From the NCBI GenBank assembly GCA_016185245.1, contig JACPNZ010000042.1, forward strand, positions 124,001 to 188,000: a DNA stretch of 64,000 nt. Reading direction: 5' to 3'. Positions 35,206 to 44,241 of the stretch are shown piece by piece; the stretch's first letter is position 1, and each line of letters opens with the position of its first letter. The notes below the pieces were generated by a model. It saw only the letters and a program-made list of their open reading frames with translations, had not been told where the DNA came from and searched no databases. Source of the DNA: Hyphomicrobiales bacterium. Its GTDB lineage: Bacteria > Pseudomonadota > Alphaproteobacteria > Rhizobiales > Aestuariivirgaceae. Position numbers and translations under genes: made by a program.

Positions 35206-35945
35206 GGCGCTTCGTCATCGCTGCGTTCGTCCTTGTCTTGGCAACGCTGGCGGCCCACGCCCAGGCGCCGAGTCTCGACGAGTTAATTCCGGCCGGGCAG
35301 TCGGCGGTGAGCGGGCGCATCGTCCAACTGATCCTTCTCCTCACCATCCTGTCGGTTGCGCCAAGCCTGTTGATCATGGTGACGAGTTTCACCCGCTTCG
35401 TTATCGCCTTCTCGTTCTTGCGTTCGGGGTTGGGCCTGCAGAGCACACCGGCCAATCTGGTGCTCGTTTCCCTGTCCCTGTTCCTCACCTTCTACATCAT
35501 GGCTCCGACCTTCGACCGGGCCTGGCAGGATGGCCTGCAACCGCTGATTGACAACAAGATTTCCGAAGCCGAAGCCTACGACAAGATCACCGCGCCTTTC
35601 CGCGACTTCATGTTGAAGAACGTGCGGGGAAAAGACCTGACGCTGTTCGAGGATGTGGCCCGCGGTCTGCCGGGCGTTTCGCCGCCGGGACCGGCCGTCG
35701 AACTTCGTACGCTGGTGCCTGCCTTCGTAATTTCCGAATTGCGGCGCGGCTTCGAAATCGGCTTCCTCATTGCGCTGCCGTTCCTGATCATCGATCTGAT
35801 CGTCGCTACGCTTACCATGTCGATGGGCATGATGATGCTACCGCCTACGGTTATCTCGCTACCCTTCAAGGTATTGTTCTTTGTGCTGATCGACGGCTGG
35901 AACCTGCTTGTCGGAAGCCTGCTCAACTCATTTACGCTCCATTAA
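35202..35945 (+). CDS. fliP: Flagellar type III export gate protein FliP
   Basis: A 247-aa protein with a cleavable signal peptide and four transmembrane segments. SLLIMVTSFTRFVIAFSFLR is the FliP signature, and LIDLIVATLTMSMGMMMLPPTVISLPFKVLFFVLIDGWNLLVGSL is its conserved C-terminal core. It forms the export pore with FliQ and FliR. The last gene of this first overlapping run; the flagellin genes follow after 157 bp. Confidence 0.97.
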   Translation: MRRFVIAAFVLVLATLAAHAQAPSLDELIPAGQSAVSGRIVQLILLLTILSVAPSLLIMVTSFTRFVIAFSFLRSGLGLQSTPANLVLVSLSLFLTFYIMAPTFDRAWQDGLQPLIDNKISEAEAYDKITAPFRDFMLKNVRGKDLTLFEDVARGLPGVSPPGPAVELRTLVPAFVISELRRGFEIGFLIALPFLIIDLIVATLTMSMGMMMLPPTVISLPFKVLFFVLIDGWNLLVGSLLNSFTLH

Positions 35946-36042
35946 CGGCCTTCCTTAGGCCAGCAGTAGCCTTTCGCTGCCTATAACCGGGCCATGGCAG
36001 GGGGAGACGGAAGCGCCTCCCGGGCATGATGCCGCTCCGCCA

Positions 36043-36065
36043 TTCCGGTCCCGATCCGGCATGTC
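36043..36065 (+). promoter_or_regulatory. Conserved element in the first flagellin leader
   Basis: A 23-nt GC-rich segment containing CCGG-N7-CCGG matches a segment at 37183-37205 at 18 of 23 positions. The distance to the start codon is nearly identical (37 versus 38 nt). Upstream of both lie an ATAA-containing motif and TGGCA at similar distances. It may be part of a structured leader controlled by FlbT, encoded at 49012. Confidence 0.4.
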
Positions 36066-36102
36066 CCCGTTCAAAATTGCGTAAGCCCAGGGACAGAACA
36101 TC

Positions 36103-37026
36103 ATGGCCAGTATCATGACCAACGTGTCGGCAATGACGGCACTGCAAAGCCTCAACGCCACCAATAAGCAACTCGCTACCACCCAGAACCGCATCTCGAC
36201 CGGCTATCGCGTCGCCAGTGCCGAAGACAACGCCGCCTACTGGTCGATCGCCACCACCATGCGCTCCGACAATTCGGCTCTATCCACCGTCAAGGATGCG
36301 CTCGGCCTCGGCGCCGCGACCGTCGATGTCGCCTATACCGGCATGAACAGCGCCATCGACATCACCAAGGAAATCAAGAACAAGCTGGTGGCCGCCCGCC
36401 AGCCCGGCGTCGATCGCGGCAAGATCCAGTCGGAAATCGGGGAATTGCAGAATCAGCTGCAGAGCATCGGCGACAGTTCGGTGTTCTCCGGTCAGAATTG
36501 GCTGTCGGTCGATTCGAGTGCTGCCGGCTACAATGCCACCAAGAGCATTGTCGCCTCGTTCTCGCGCACCGGCGGCGCGGTTACCATTGGCACCATCTCG
36601 GTCGATACTTCGACGATCAAGCTGTTCGACGCCAACAACCAGTCGGGCATTCTCGATACCCAGGACACCACCACCAACGGCGGCGTCGCCTATTCGGTGA
36701 AGACGCTTGACATCTCGAGCCTTACCGACTCCGCCAACGACCTCGCCGACCTCGAACAGATGATCGGCTGGACCGATACGTCGATCAGCAACATGACCAA
36801 CGCCGCCAGCAATCTCGGCGCCGTCAAACAGCGCACCAACATGCAGAAGGACTTCGTTAGTTCGCTGATGGACGCCATCGATCGTGGCATCGGCGCTCTG
36901 GTCGACGCCGACATGAATCAGGAGTCGACCAGACTCCAGGCCCTGCAGGTACAGCAGCAACTCGGCGTACAGGCGCTCAGCATCGCCAACCAGAATAACC
37001 AGACGATTCTGTCGTTGTTCCGCTAG
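36103..37026 (+). CDS. fliC: Flagellin, first copy
   Basis: A 307-aa flagellin lacking the long variable D2/D3 region, as in other rhizobia. The N-terminal D0/D1 core (NVSAMTALQSLNATNKQLATTQNRISTG, then NAAYWSIATTMRSD) and the C-terminal core (LQALQVQQQLGVQALSIANQNNQTILSLFR) are intact. Recognised by FliD/FlgL junction and exported by the type III gate. The gene has a 157-bp leader region with little similarity to ordinary operon gaps, and a near-identical copy follows 217 bp later. Confidence 0.97.
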   Translation: MASIMTNVSAMTALQSLNATNKQLATTQNRISTGYRVASAEDNAAYWSIATTMRSDNSALSTVKDALGLGAATVDVAYTGMNSAIDITKEIKNKLVAARQPGVDRGKIQSEIGELQNQLQSIGDSSVFSGQNWLSVDSSAAGYNATKSIVASFSRTGGAVTIGTISVDTSTIKLFDANNQSGILDTQDTTTNGGVAYSVKTLDISSLTDSANDLADLEQMIGWTDTSISNMTNAASNLGAVKQRTNMQKDFVSSLMDAIDRGIGALVDADMNQESTRLQALQVQQQLGVQALSIANQNNQTILSLFR

Positions 37027-37048
37027 GCACCTACCCGCCACTTCACCC

Positions 37049-37076
37049 GAGCCGCGCCGGAACTCCGGCGCGGCTC
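37049..37076 (+). terminator. Strong hairpin after the first flagellin gene
   Basis: GAGCCGCGCCGG (37049-37060) pairs perfectly with CCGGCGCGGCTC (37065-37076) across a four-base AACT loop. No T-tract follows, so it may stabilise the mRNA 3' end or act as a weak terminator rather than a classical intrinsic terminator. Confidence 0.6.
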
Positions 37077-37116
37077 GCGTCTTCGCAGTACGCCATTAAC
37101 CACTTATTAGCCATAA

Positions 37117-37124
37117 TTCGATAA
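37117..37124 (+). promoter_or_regulatory. Possible sigma-28-like -10 element of the second flagellin gene
   Basis: TTCGATAA resembles the FliA -10 consensus GCCGATAA at six of eight positions. A comparable motif, GCCTATAA (35979-35986), lies at nearly the same distance before the first flagellin start. Neither has a convincing -35 element at the right spacing, so this is a weak proposal. Confidence 0.25.
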
Positions 37125-37182
37125 TTCTGCTGGCACAAGGAAGAGCCACCCCGCGCTGGCCCCGGTATTACGCCAGTCCTTG

Positions 37183-37205
37183 TCCCGGTTCCGGCCCGGC
37201 CTGTC
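37183..37205 (+). promoter_or_regulatory. Conserved element in the second flagellin leader
   Basis: Partner of the element at 36043-36065: 18 of 23 bases agree, ending 38 nt before the start codon. Conservation in otherwise diverged leaders suggests a shared regulatory or structural function. Confidence 0.4.
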
Positions 37206-37243
37206 TCAAGCCAGCATGCGCCAAGTCAGCAGGGATTATTTTC

Positions 37244-38167
37244 ATGGCCAGTATCATGACCAACGTGTCCGCAATGACGGCATTGCGGAGCCTCAATGCA
37301 ACACTCAAGAGTCTTGATCGGACACAGACGCACATTTCCACCGGCTATCGGGTGGGCAGCGCCGAAGACAATGCAGCCTACTGGTCAATCGCCACGACGA
37401 TGCGCTCCGACAATAGTGCCCTCTCCACCGTCCGCGACGCTCTCGGTCTCGGTGCTGCTACCATCGACGTAGCCTATACGGGCCTGAACAGCGCCATCGA
37501 GGCCACCAAGGCGATCAAGGACAAATTGGTCGCCGCCCGCCAGCCTGGCGTCGACCGCAACAAAATTCAGCCGGAAGTCACCGAACTGCAGCGCCAGCTG
37601 CAGAGCATCGGCGACACCTCGGTATTTTCCGGCGAGAATTGGCTGTCGGTCGATTCGAGCGCCGCCAACTATAACGCCCAGCAAAGCATTGTATCGTCGT
37701 TTTCACGGACCGGCGCCAGCATCGCCATCGGCACGATCACCGTCGACATCACCTCGGTCAAGCTGTTCGATGCCGCCAACCAGTCGGGCATTCTCGACAG
37801 TCAGGATACTACAACCAACGGCGGCGTCACCTACTCGACAAAGACGCTCGATATCTCGTCTCTCACCGACTCCGCCAACGATCTCACCGACCTCGAGCAG
37901 ATGATCGGCTGGGTAGACGGTTCCATCGGCAAGATGACCACCGCCGCCGCCAATCTTGGCGCCGTCAAACAGCGCGTCAATCTGCAGCAGGATTTCGTCA
38001 GGACCCTGATGGATGCAATCAGCCGCGGCATCGGTACCCTGGTCGATGCCGACATGAACGAAGAATCGACAAAATTGCAGGCCCTACAGGTACAACAACA
38101 GCTGGGCGTCCAAGCTCTGAGCATTGCCAACCAGAACAACCAGAACATCTTGTCCTTGTTCAAATAA
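37244..38167 (+). CDS. fliC: Flagellin, second copy
   Basis: A 307-aa flagellin of exactly the same length as the first copy and aligning without gaps. The first ten residues (MASIMTNVSA) and the C-terminal helix are essentially the same. Differences are scattered (for example SLDRTQTHIST versus QLATTQNRIST), showing divergence rather than a recent perfect duplication. Both probably assemble into one complex filament, as in rhizobia. Confidence 0.97.
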   Translation: MASIMTNVSAMTALRSLNATLKSLDRTQTHISTGYRVGSAEDNAAYWSIATTMRSDNSALSTVRDALGLGAATIDVAYTGLNSAIEATKAIKDKLVAARQPGVDRNKIQPEVTELQRQLQSIGDTSVFSGENWLSVDSSAANYNAQQSIVSSFSRTGASIAIGTITVDITSVKLFDAANQSGILDSQDTTTNGGVTYSTKTLDISSLTDSANDLTDLEQMIGWVDGSIGKMTTAAANLGAVKQRVNLQQDFVRTLMDAISRGIGTLVDADMNEESTKLQALQVQQQLGVQALSIANQNNQNILSLFK

Positions 38168-38246
38168 CACGATTGCCGCGACCCCCGCGCAAGCTTTCGC
38201 TCGCACAGTCGAAGCCGCACGTCGCAGAGGACGAAGGAGGCAGTGA

Positions 38247-39920
38247 GTGGCGGTGTTGGTATCGTTCTTCAAGCGCCTTGCCCTGGGGCTCGCGGCGCTC
38301 GGCGCCCGCCGCCTCGCGGCTCTCGGTCTGGCCGGCCTCGTGGTCTTCGGGTTGGTCGGCGTCAGTGGATACTACCTAAGTCGGCCCGACCGCGAAGTTC
38401 TCTACGCCAATCTCGACCCCCAGGACGTAAGCCGCATGGGCGCAGCGCTGGAGGAATCGGGCATAGCCTTCGACGTCAACGTCGCCGGCGACACCGTCTT
38501 GGTCGACTACGGCCAGACCGCCAAGGCCCGCATGATCCTGGCGCTGAAGGGTCTGCCGAAGAGCGATAGTTCCGGTTACGAATTGTTCGACAAAATGGGC
38601 TCTCTCGGCCTTACCTCCTTCATGCAGCAGGTGACGCGGGTAAGAGCTCTCGAGGGCGAGTTGGCCCGCACCATTCAACTCATTGACGGCGTCAAGGCGG
38701 CCCGCGTCCATCTGGCGCTACGCAACGAGGGTTCGTTTCGCGACGCCAGCCAGCAGCCGACCGCTTCGGTGGTCATCCGGATGGATGGCGGCGAACCCCG
38801 CACCGCCGCTCAGGCGGTGCGTCACCTGGTGGCGGCCGCCATTCCCGGTCTGACACCGGAGCAGGTGACGGTGATGAGCACCGACGGCACTCTGCTTGCC
38901 GCAACCGACGATCCCTCTCTGGCAGCACCCGAAAAAATGGTGGGACTCGAACGTACCATTTCTGGCGACCTCGAACAGAAGCTTTCCCGCACTCTAACGC
39001 CCTATCTGGGCATCGACAATTTCCGCATCAGCGTGGTGACTAAGCTCAACACCGATCGTCGCCAAATCAGCGAGACCAATTTCGATCCCAATTCCCGGGT
39101 CGAGCGCTCGGTCCGCACCATCAAGGAAAGCGGCGAGGCCCAGAACACCAACAGCACCTCGCCCGTCTCGGTGCAGCAGAACACGCCGCAGGAGGCCGCG
39201 CCTTCAGCCGCTGGCGACAACTCCCGCGAAAAGAAGGACCGTCGCGAGGAACTTACCAACTACGAAATCAATTCCAAGTCGATCGCCACCACCACCGAAG
39301 GTTATGCCATCGATCAGATCTCGGTTGCGGTGGTGGTCAACCGCGTTCAGCTCCTCAAGAGCCTGGGCGACAAGCCAACACCCGAGATGATAACGTCCCA
39401 GATCGCCGAACTGGAGCAACTCGCGGCCTCTGCCGCCGGCCTCGACACGAAACGCGGCGATCGCATCAAGGTGGCGGCCGTGGATTTCATCGCCGCCGAT
39501 TCCGCTCTCGAGCCGGTAGCGGCCGAGAATTTCCTGCAAACCGTCGCCGGCCATGCCGGCACCCTGATCAACGCCACGGCACTGCTGCTCGTGTCGTTGC
39601 TGATCCTGCTCCTCGGCCTTCGCCCGGCGCTGCGCGTGATCCTCGAAGCAAGACCTTTCGACACGGCACCGGCCGCGGCCGGATTCGCCGGCTTGCCCGG
39701 TCTGCCGCCGCTACCGGGCTCGTCAGCCGGTGAAGCCGGCGGTGGTTATGCCATGGCCCAGATTCCCGGGTTCGGTTCCGATCTGCGCCTTGACGATCTG
39801 GCACGCCAGATGGCGAGTTCGCCCAAGGACCGGCTAGCCAAGATCGTCGAACTCGATTCGGACCGGGCGGCACAGGTTCTCAAGCAATGGCTGAACGGCG
39901 GCGGCAAGAAGACAGCATGA
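38247..39920 (+). CDS. fliF: Flagellar MS-ring protein FliF
   Basis: A 557-aa MS-ring subunit. Two transmembrane helices (about residues 15-40 and 440-465) flank a periplasmic region with ring-building motifs (LYANLDPQDVSRMGAALEESGI, then VTRVRALEGELARTIQLIDGVKAARVHLAL). The C-terminal tail (about residues 510-557) would bind FliG. The start is GTG at 38247, with AAGGAGG 6 nt upstream. Its stop overlaps the next gene start (ATGA). Confidence 0.96.
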   Translation: MAVLVSFFKRLALGLAALGARRLAALGLAGLVVFGLVGVSGYYLSRPDREVLYANLDPQDVSRMGAALEESGIAFDVNVAGDTVLVDYGQTAKARMILALKGLPKSDSSGYELFDKMGSLGLTSFMQQVTRVRALEGELARTIQLIDGVKAARVHLALRNEGSFRDASQQPTASVVIRMDGGEPRTAAQAVRHLVAAAIPGLTPEQVTVMSTDGTLLAATDDPSLAAPEKMVGLERTISGDLEQKLSRTLTPYLGIDNFRISVVTKLNTDRRQISETNFDPNSRVERSVRTIKESGEAQNTNSTSPVSVQQNTPQEAAPSAAGDNSREKKDRREELTNYEINSKSIATTTEGYAIDQISVAVVVNRVQLLKSLGDKPTPEMITSQIAELEQLAASAAGLDTKRGDRIKVAAVDFIAADSALEPVAAENFLQTVAGHAGTLINATALLLVSLLILLLGLRPALRVILEARPFDTAPAAAGFAGLPGLPPLPGSSAGEAGGGYAMAQIPGFGSDLRLDDLARQMASSPKDRLAKIVELDSDRAAQVLKQWLNGGGKKTA

Positions 39921-40501
39921 TACCGATTGGCCAGTGGTTGTCGGCCAGGCGGATGGACCCCCCCTGGCCCGGTCCGCCTGCCATCGCTATCGAGGTTGAA
40001 CTCGCGCCAGGGCCCGCCGCAGCCTCCGCCACCAGCCGCGATATCGCCCTCGAGGAAATTCGCGCCGAGTTCGCGGCCCGGCTCGAGGCCGAAAGGGAAA
40101 GTGCCGCAGCGACATTGGCGGAGGCCCGCGCCCAATGGGTCGAGCACCAGTCTGCAGCCATTTCCCGTAGCCTCAGCGAGGCTGTCACCGCCCTCGAAGA
40201 CAAGTTGGCAACCGCCGTGGCGGGCATTCTCGAGCGGTTGATGCCGCATGCCGTGGCGGCCATGGCACTTACCGATTTTCGCTCGATGCTCAAACAGTTG
40301 CTCGCCTCCGAGCCAAAGTCGCTGCGCCTCGCCGCCCCTTCCGACATGATCGAAGCGGTACGCGCCGACTTCGCCGGCGCCGGTCTCGCTATCGAGCTCG
40401 TTGTCTCCGACGGTTATGAACTGCAAGCCGTGGCCGAAGCGACATCGATCGAGACCCGTATTGGCGCATGGCTGGAAACCATCGGCGGAGCGGCGGCATG
40501 A
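39917..40501 (+). CDS. fliH: FliH-like flagellar assembly protein
   Basis: A 194-aa protein with a central, strongly helical coiled-coil region (IALEEIRAEFAARLEAERESAAATLAEARAQW split over about residues 40-75) and a C-terminal domain (LEDKLATAVAGILERLMPH, then IELVVSDGYELQAV) resembling FliH/HrpE/YscL stalk proteins. These regulate the export ATPase FliI. Its position between fliF and motB is usual in rhizobia. Sequence conservation in this family is low, so the name is moderately secure. It overlaps both neighbours by 4 bp. Confidence 0.65.
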   Translation: MIPIGQWLSARRMDPPWPGPPAIAIEVELAPGPAAASATSRDIALEEIRAEFAARLEAERESAAATLAEARAQWVEHQSAAISRSLSEAVTALEDKLATAVAGILERLMPHAVAAMALTDFRSMLKQLLASEPKSLRLAAPSDMIEAVRADFAGAGLAIELVVSDGYELQAVAEATSIETRIGAWLETIGGAAA

Positions 40502-41763
40502 GCGATACCGTCGGCGAACATCCCGAGATCGTCATCATCCGCCGGCGCGCCGCCGACGATACGGCCGCCCATAAGGGCGGGGCTTGGAAAATCGCCTATG
40601 CCGATTTCGTCACCGCCATGATGGCCTTCTTCTTGGTAATGTGGCTGATCAACGCCGCCAATGAGGCGACCCGCGCCCAGGTGGCAAGCTACTTCAACCC
40701 GATCAAGCTCACTGACTCGGCCACTGGCGCCAAAGGATTGAGCGATCCCAAGGATGTTAAAAACAAAGACCGCAAGCCCGGCAGCGCCAGCCAGCCGGCG
40801 CCGACCGCCGCGGAAAAGGCGGCCGAGGAAAAACTGCTCGCCGATCCGATCAAGACCCTCGACAAGATTGCCGGCCAGGAGATGGCCATGCAGGCCCAGT
40901 CGGGCAAGCCCGTCGCCGGCTATCCCGATGCAACCAGTGATCCTTTCAATCCGATGAGCTGGCAATCGCTTAGCGATGCCGCCACCGAGACCGCTGGGGC
41001 TATGGCGATAGGCAACGCCCGGTCGCAGCCGAAGCCTGTCGCGGCAGAACAGTCCGATTCCCCTTCAAAGCCCATCCCTGTGCCGAAGGCCTGGACCAAG
41101 GCGGCGGCGCAGTCGCCGGATCAACCCCTGCCCCCGGCGGAAACCGCGGCGAAGATCGAGCTTCCGGCCAAAGAACTCAAGCTAGTTGCCGAGGCCGAGC
41201 TCAGGCCTGACTCAAAACCCGTCGGCGACAGACAAGATGCTGCGCCTGCCAAAGCGGAGGTTGATGCGAAAGCTGTGGCCGAAGCAGCCACGGCCAAAAA
41301 ACTGGCCCAGTCCCAGGACGTCAAGAACGAGATCCTGCGCCGCCTCAACCTGAAGCCGACCGAACTTCCGGCCAACCTTGAAGTCGTCCCCACCGACGAA
41401 GGCCTGCTCATTAGCCTTACCGATAAGAATGACTACGGCATGTTCAGCAGCGGTTCGGCCGAGCCCGACCCTCGTCTCATCGAACTTGTCGGCGTGATCG
41501 CCACGGTGCTCAAGGACAAGCCGGGCTACATTGTGGTGCGCGGCCATACCGACTCGCGGCCCTTCCACAACAAGCGTTACGACAACTGGCAGCTGTCATC
41601 GGCCAGGGCCCAGATGGCCTATTACATGCTGGTGCGCGGCGGCCTCGACGAGAAGCGGGTTCGACGCATCGAGGGCTGGGCCGACCGTGGCCCGAAACTC
41701 GCCGGCCAGCCGGATGCCGCCATCAATCGCCGCATCGACATACTGCTGGGCCAGGACAAATGA
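40498..41763 (+). CDS. motB: Flagellar motor stator protein MotB
   Basis: A 421-aa stator subunit. One transmembrane helix (about residues 34-55) carries the proton-binding Asp36 in AYADFVTAMMAFFLVMW. A long Ala/Pro/Lys linker (about residues 75-270) leads to the OmpA-like peptidoglycan-binding domain (VRGHTDSRPF, NWQLSSARAQMAYYMLVRGG, RRIDILLG). It is longer than enteric MotB, as is usual in rhizobia. motA is not in the window. Its stop overlaps motC. Confidence 0.96.
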   Translation: MSDTVGEHPEIVIIRRRAADDTAAHKGGAWKIAYADFVTAMMAFFLVMWLINAANEATRAQVASYFNPIKLTDSATGAKGLSDPKDVKNKDRKPGSASQPAPTAAEKAAEEKLLADPIKTLDKIAGQEMAMQAQSGKPVAGYPDATSDPFNPMSWQSLSDAATETAGAMAIGNARSQPKPVAAEQSDSPSKPIPVPKAWTKAAAQSPDQPLPPAETAAKIELPAKELKLVAEAELRPDSKPVGDRQDAAPAKAEVDAKAVAEAATAKKLAQSQDVKNEILRRLNLKPTELPANLEVVPTDEGLLISLTDKNDYGMFSSGSAEPDPRLIELVGVIATVLKDKPGYIVVRGHTDSRPFHNKRYDNWQLSSARAQMAYYMLVRGGLDEKRVRRIEGWADRGPKLAGQPDAAINRRIDILLGQDK

Positions 41764-42968
41764 TCGGGCGACGTCTTCTTGTACCGATCCTGCTCCTTGG
41801 CGTTCTCCTGCCGGGCGCTTCTGCTGCGGGGCGGGGTTCGCGCGGGTCCGATTTCGCCGAACAGGTCCGCACTCTCCTCCTCCTGCAGGATGCAGCCGCC
41901 GCCGGCCACGCCGATGCTACCGGCCTGCAGAAGGATGTGATCATCGCCATTACTCGCCAATTTGCCGGTGGCCTGCTGCCCGAGCCCACGTCACGCAATC
42001 TCCGGGCAGCTATCAGCTATACCTTGAGCGGCGGTCCGCCCGACATTGCCGAAGGCCTGGCCGTCGCCAGCGACATCGATCCGCAGCTCAAGCTGCTGCT
42101 TGAAGCAACGGTGCGTTTCAAGCGCGGTGAGACCGAAGAGGCAGCCAAGAAGCTGGCCACCATCGAAGTCCTGAAGCTGCCACCGTCGATCGGCGGCAGA
42201 GTGGCACTCATGCAATCGATGGTGACGCCCGAGAACGACGTCGCACGCCGGCTGACGCTCTTGGCCATCGCCGCCGATCAGATGCCGGGCACGCTGGTCG
42301 AGGAGGCCGCCCTTCGTCGCACCATCCTGGTTGCGGCGGTGGCCGAGGATTTGGCCAGATTCTGGCGCAGCGCCGACCGTTATCTTCGCCGCTTCGACAC
42401 TTCGCTCTATGCGGCAGCACTGGTATCGAGCCTGGTTGACGAGATCATTAGACTCGAGGCGAAGTCCGTGCAACTCGATCGCAACCGGCTGCAACTTCTA
42501 TTCGGCAGATTGCCGGTCGCCTCGCGCGTCTCGGCTTATCTGCTGATGGCCCAGCGGGCGACTGGGGCCGGCCTTGCCGATCTCGCCCAGTTTTCCGCCA
42601 GCCGGGCACGACGCCTTTCCGCCGAGGGCTCTTCGGCCTGGCAGCGTGCCGAGCTCTATGATGCCGTCCACGGCATCACCACCGGCAACTTCGATCTCTA
42701 CGAGATGAAGTTGCGGCGCATTGAACCTGCCCTGCTGACTCTCGATGATCGCAATCTCCTCATTGCGGCCCTCGCCGTGACAACGCGCATTCATGCTGCC
42801 GCAGCGGCCGACGGTCCAAATCCAATGCTCTATGCCGCCAGCCTTCAGCTCTCTCCTGAACAACTTTCCTTGCAGCAACGTGGCGAGGCCGCCCTGCGCC
42901 GGGCCGATGAGCTGCTCGCCGCGGCCGGCCTGCCATCCACGGGAAACGAAAATGCTCTTTCGAAGTGA
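41760..42968 (+). CDS. motC: Chemotaxis/motor protein MotC
   Basis: A 402-aa periplasmic protein with a signal peptide (to about SAAG) and no other membrane segment. It is mostly alpha-helical, with TPR-like solenoid stretches and the conserved QVRTLLLLQDAAAAGHADA near the N-terminus. MotC is known in rhizobia to bind MotB and act with MotE in motor rotation. Coupled to motB by ATGA; the FliK-type gene starts 17 bp inside its end. Confidence 0.85.
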   Translation: MIGRRLLVPILLLGVLLPGASAAGRGSRGSDFAEQVRTLLLLQDAAAAGHADATGLQKDVIIAITRQFAGGLLPEPTSRNLRAAISYTLSGGPPDIAEGLAVASDIDPQLKLLLEATVRFKRGETEEAAKKLATIEVLKLPPSIGGRVALMQSMVTPENDVARRLTLLAIAADQMPGTLVEEAALRRTILVAAVAEDLARFWRSADRYLRRFDTSLYAAALVSSLVDEIIRLEAKSVQLDRNRLQLLFGRLPVASRVSAYLLMAQRATGAGLADLAQFSASRARRLSAEGSSAWQRAELYDAVHGITTGNFDLYEMKLRRIEPALLTLDDRNLLIAALAVTTRIHAAAAADGPNPMLYAASLQLSPEQLSLQQRGEAALRRADELLAAAGLPSTGNENALSK

Positions 42969-44241
42969 CGGCGCCGGGTCCATCGCCATTGACCGCCGAT
43001 TGGGCCAACGCGGACACGGCCAAACCGGCAAGGCAAGTCCCGGCAAGAAGTTCGCTGAGGTTGAGGCGGCTATCACCAGAACCGGGCGAACTGAGGCATC
43101 GGAACCGCAGTCGGAGCCACGGGCCACCGAATTGGCAAATGTGTCGGCAGCCCCACTGCCGCCGTCTTACCTGGCGCCGATGGCCGTCCTGCCACACCCG
43201 CCGGCCGCCAATCCGCCTGCCGTACCACTAACGGCCAAGACCGATGAACCGGTACCGCGTTCGGTGCCGCAGGACGTCCTGGCAGCAGTACATCGAGATC
43301 TAGCGGCGGAACCGTTGCCGGGCCGCAGCTCAACGGCCATGGCAAAACTGCCCCTGACCGCCGAGCAGCACCATGCTGCGGCGGCTGTTACCGGGGAGCA
43401 CCGGCCACAGCCTCCGGTTATCGACGAATTCGCCAACCGCTCGGCGGCGTTCATCAGCCAGTTTTTTGACCAGGAAGCCAAACCGGCAAGCCGCTTACCT
43501 GAAGCGGTGAAGAAGTCGATACCAACGCCTGAACCGCGACGCGCCCCATCGTCCGGCAAGGCCGGGCACCAGGCGCAGCCGCAAGCCGTAATGGTCCGCG
43601 TCGCGGAGGGCCCGATTGTGGATTCCAGCGACCTGAGCCAAGAGCAGGAAGCTCTACCGCGCAACGATACATGGCAGCCCGCTCCCGAGATAAAATCCGC
43701 TGTCATCGCCAATATTCCAGTTGAGCAGCCGGCGGCCCTCCGGCTGCCCGAGAACTCGACACCGGTTCACCGGATCTTTGAACTCGTCTCGGTCGTCGCT
43801 CTACCGGCAACGCGCAGCCAATCCGCCGCCCACAATTTAAAACTTGCCGTCCATTCCGAGGAACTCGGTCCGATCCACCTGGATCTGAAGCTGCGCGGGA
43901 ATAAACTAACACTCCGTATCGAAACCCGCGACGTGCAGACCGCCACGGTTCTCGAACGCGATGGAGAACTTCTGACCAGACTTCTCGCCGAAGTCGGCCT
44001 TGAGGCCAGCACAACCATTGTGGTCGACCCCCAAGCCGTCAACCAGGCGATGCCGGATAAGGCCGAATCGCCACGTCAGCGGCTCGATTTCGCCACCGCT
44101 GGCGACTCTGCCGGCCGGCAGCCGGCGGCCGATCGGCACCAGCCTCGCTCGACCTTCGCCGGCAATGATGGGAGCGCGCACCATGAAACCTCCTCTCCCT
44201 CGAACGATACTGCTGCCCGCCGCCGCGGCATTTATCTTTAG
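42952..44241 (+). CDS. fliK: Flagellar hook-length control protein FliK/MotD
   Basis: A 429-aa protein. Residues 1-285 are a low-complexity, Pro/Ala-rich region typical of the secreted ruler part. Residues about 296-365 form the Flg_hook domain (LKLAVHSEELGPIHLDLKL, RIETRDVQTATVLERD, LLTRLLAEVGLEAS) that switches export specificity. In rhizobia this gene was first called motD. The ATG at 42952 lies inside motC, and the transglycosylase gene begins inside its 3' end. Confidence 0.85.
   Translation: MLFRSDGAGSIAIDRRLGQRGHGQTGKASPGKKFAEVEAAITRTGRTEASEPQSEPRATELANVSAAPLPPSYLAPMAVLPHPPAANPPAVPLTAKTDEPVPRSVPQDVLAAVHRDLAAEPLPGRSSTAMAKLPLTAEQHHAAAAVTGEHRPQPPVIDEFANRSAAFISQFFDQEAKPASRLPEAVKKSIPTPEPRRAPSSGKAGHQAQPQAVMVRVAEGPIVDSSDLSQEQEALPRNDTWQPAPEIKSAVIANIPVEQPAALRLPENSTPVHRIFELVSVVALPATRSQSAAHNLKLAVHSEELGPIHLDLKLRGNKLTLRIETRDVQTATVLERDGELLTRLLAEVGLEASTTIVVDPQAVNQAMPDKAESPRQRLDFATAGDSAGRQPAADRHQPRSTFAGNDGSAHHETSSPSNDTAARRRGIYL

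Noticed and set aside
35940-36102. Sigma-54 or sigma-28 promoter before the first flagellin
   Set aside because: TGGCA and GCCTATAA elements are present but lack correctly spaced partners, so no promoter class can be assigned.
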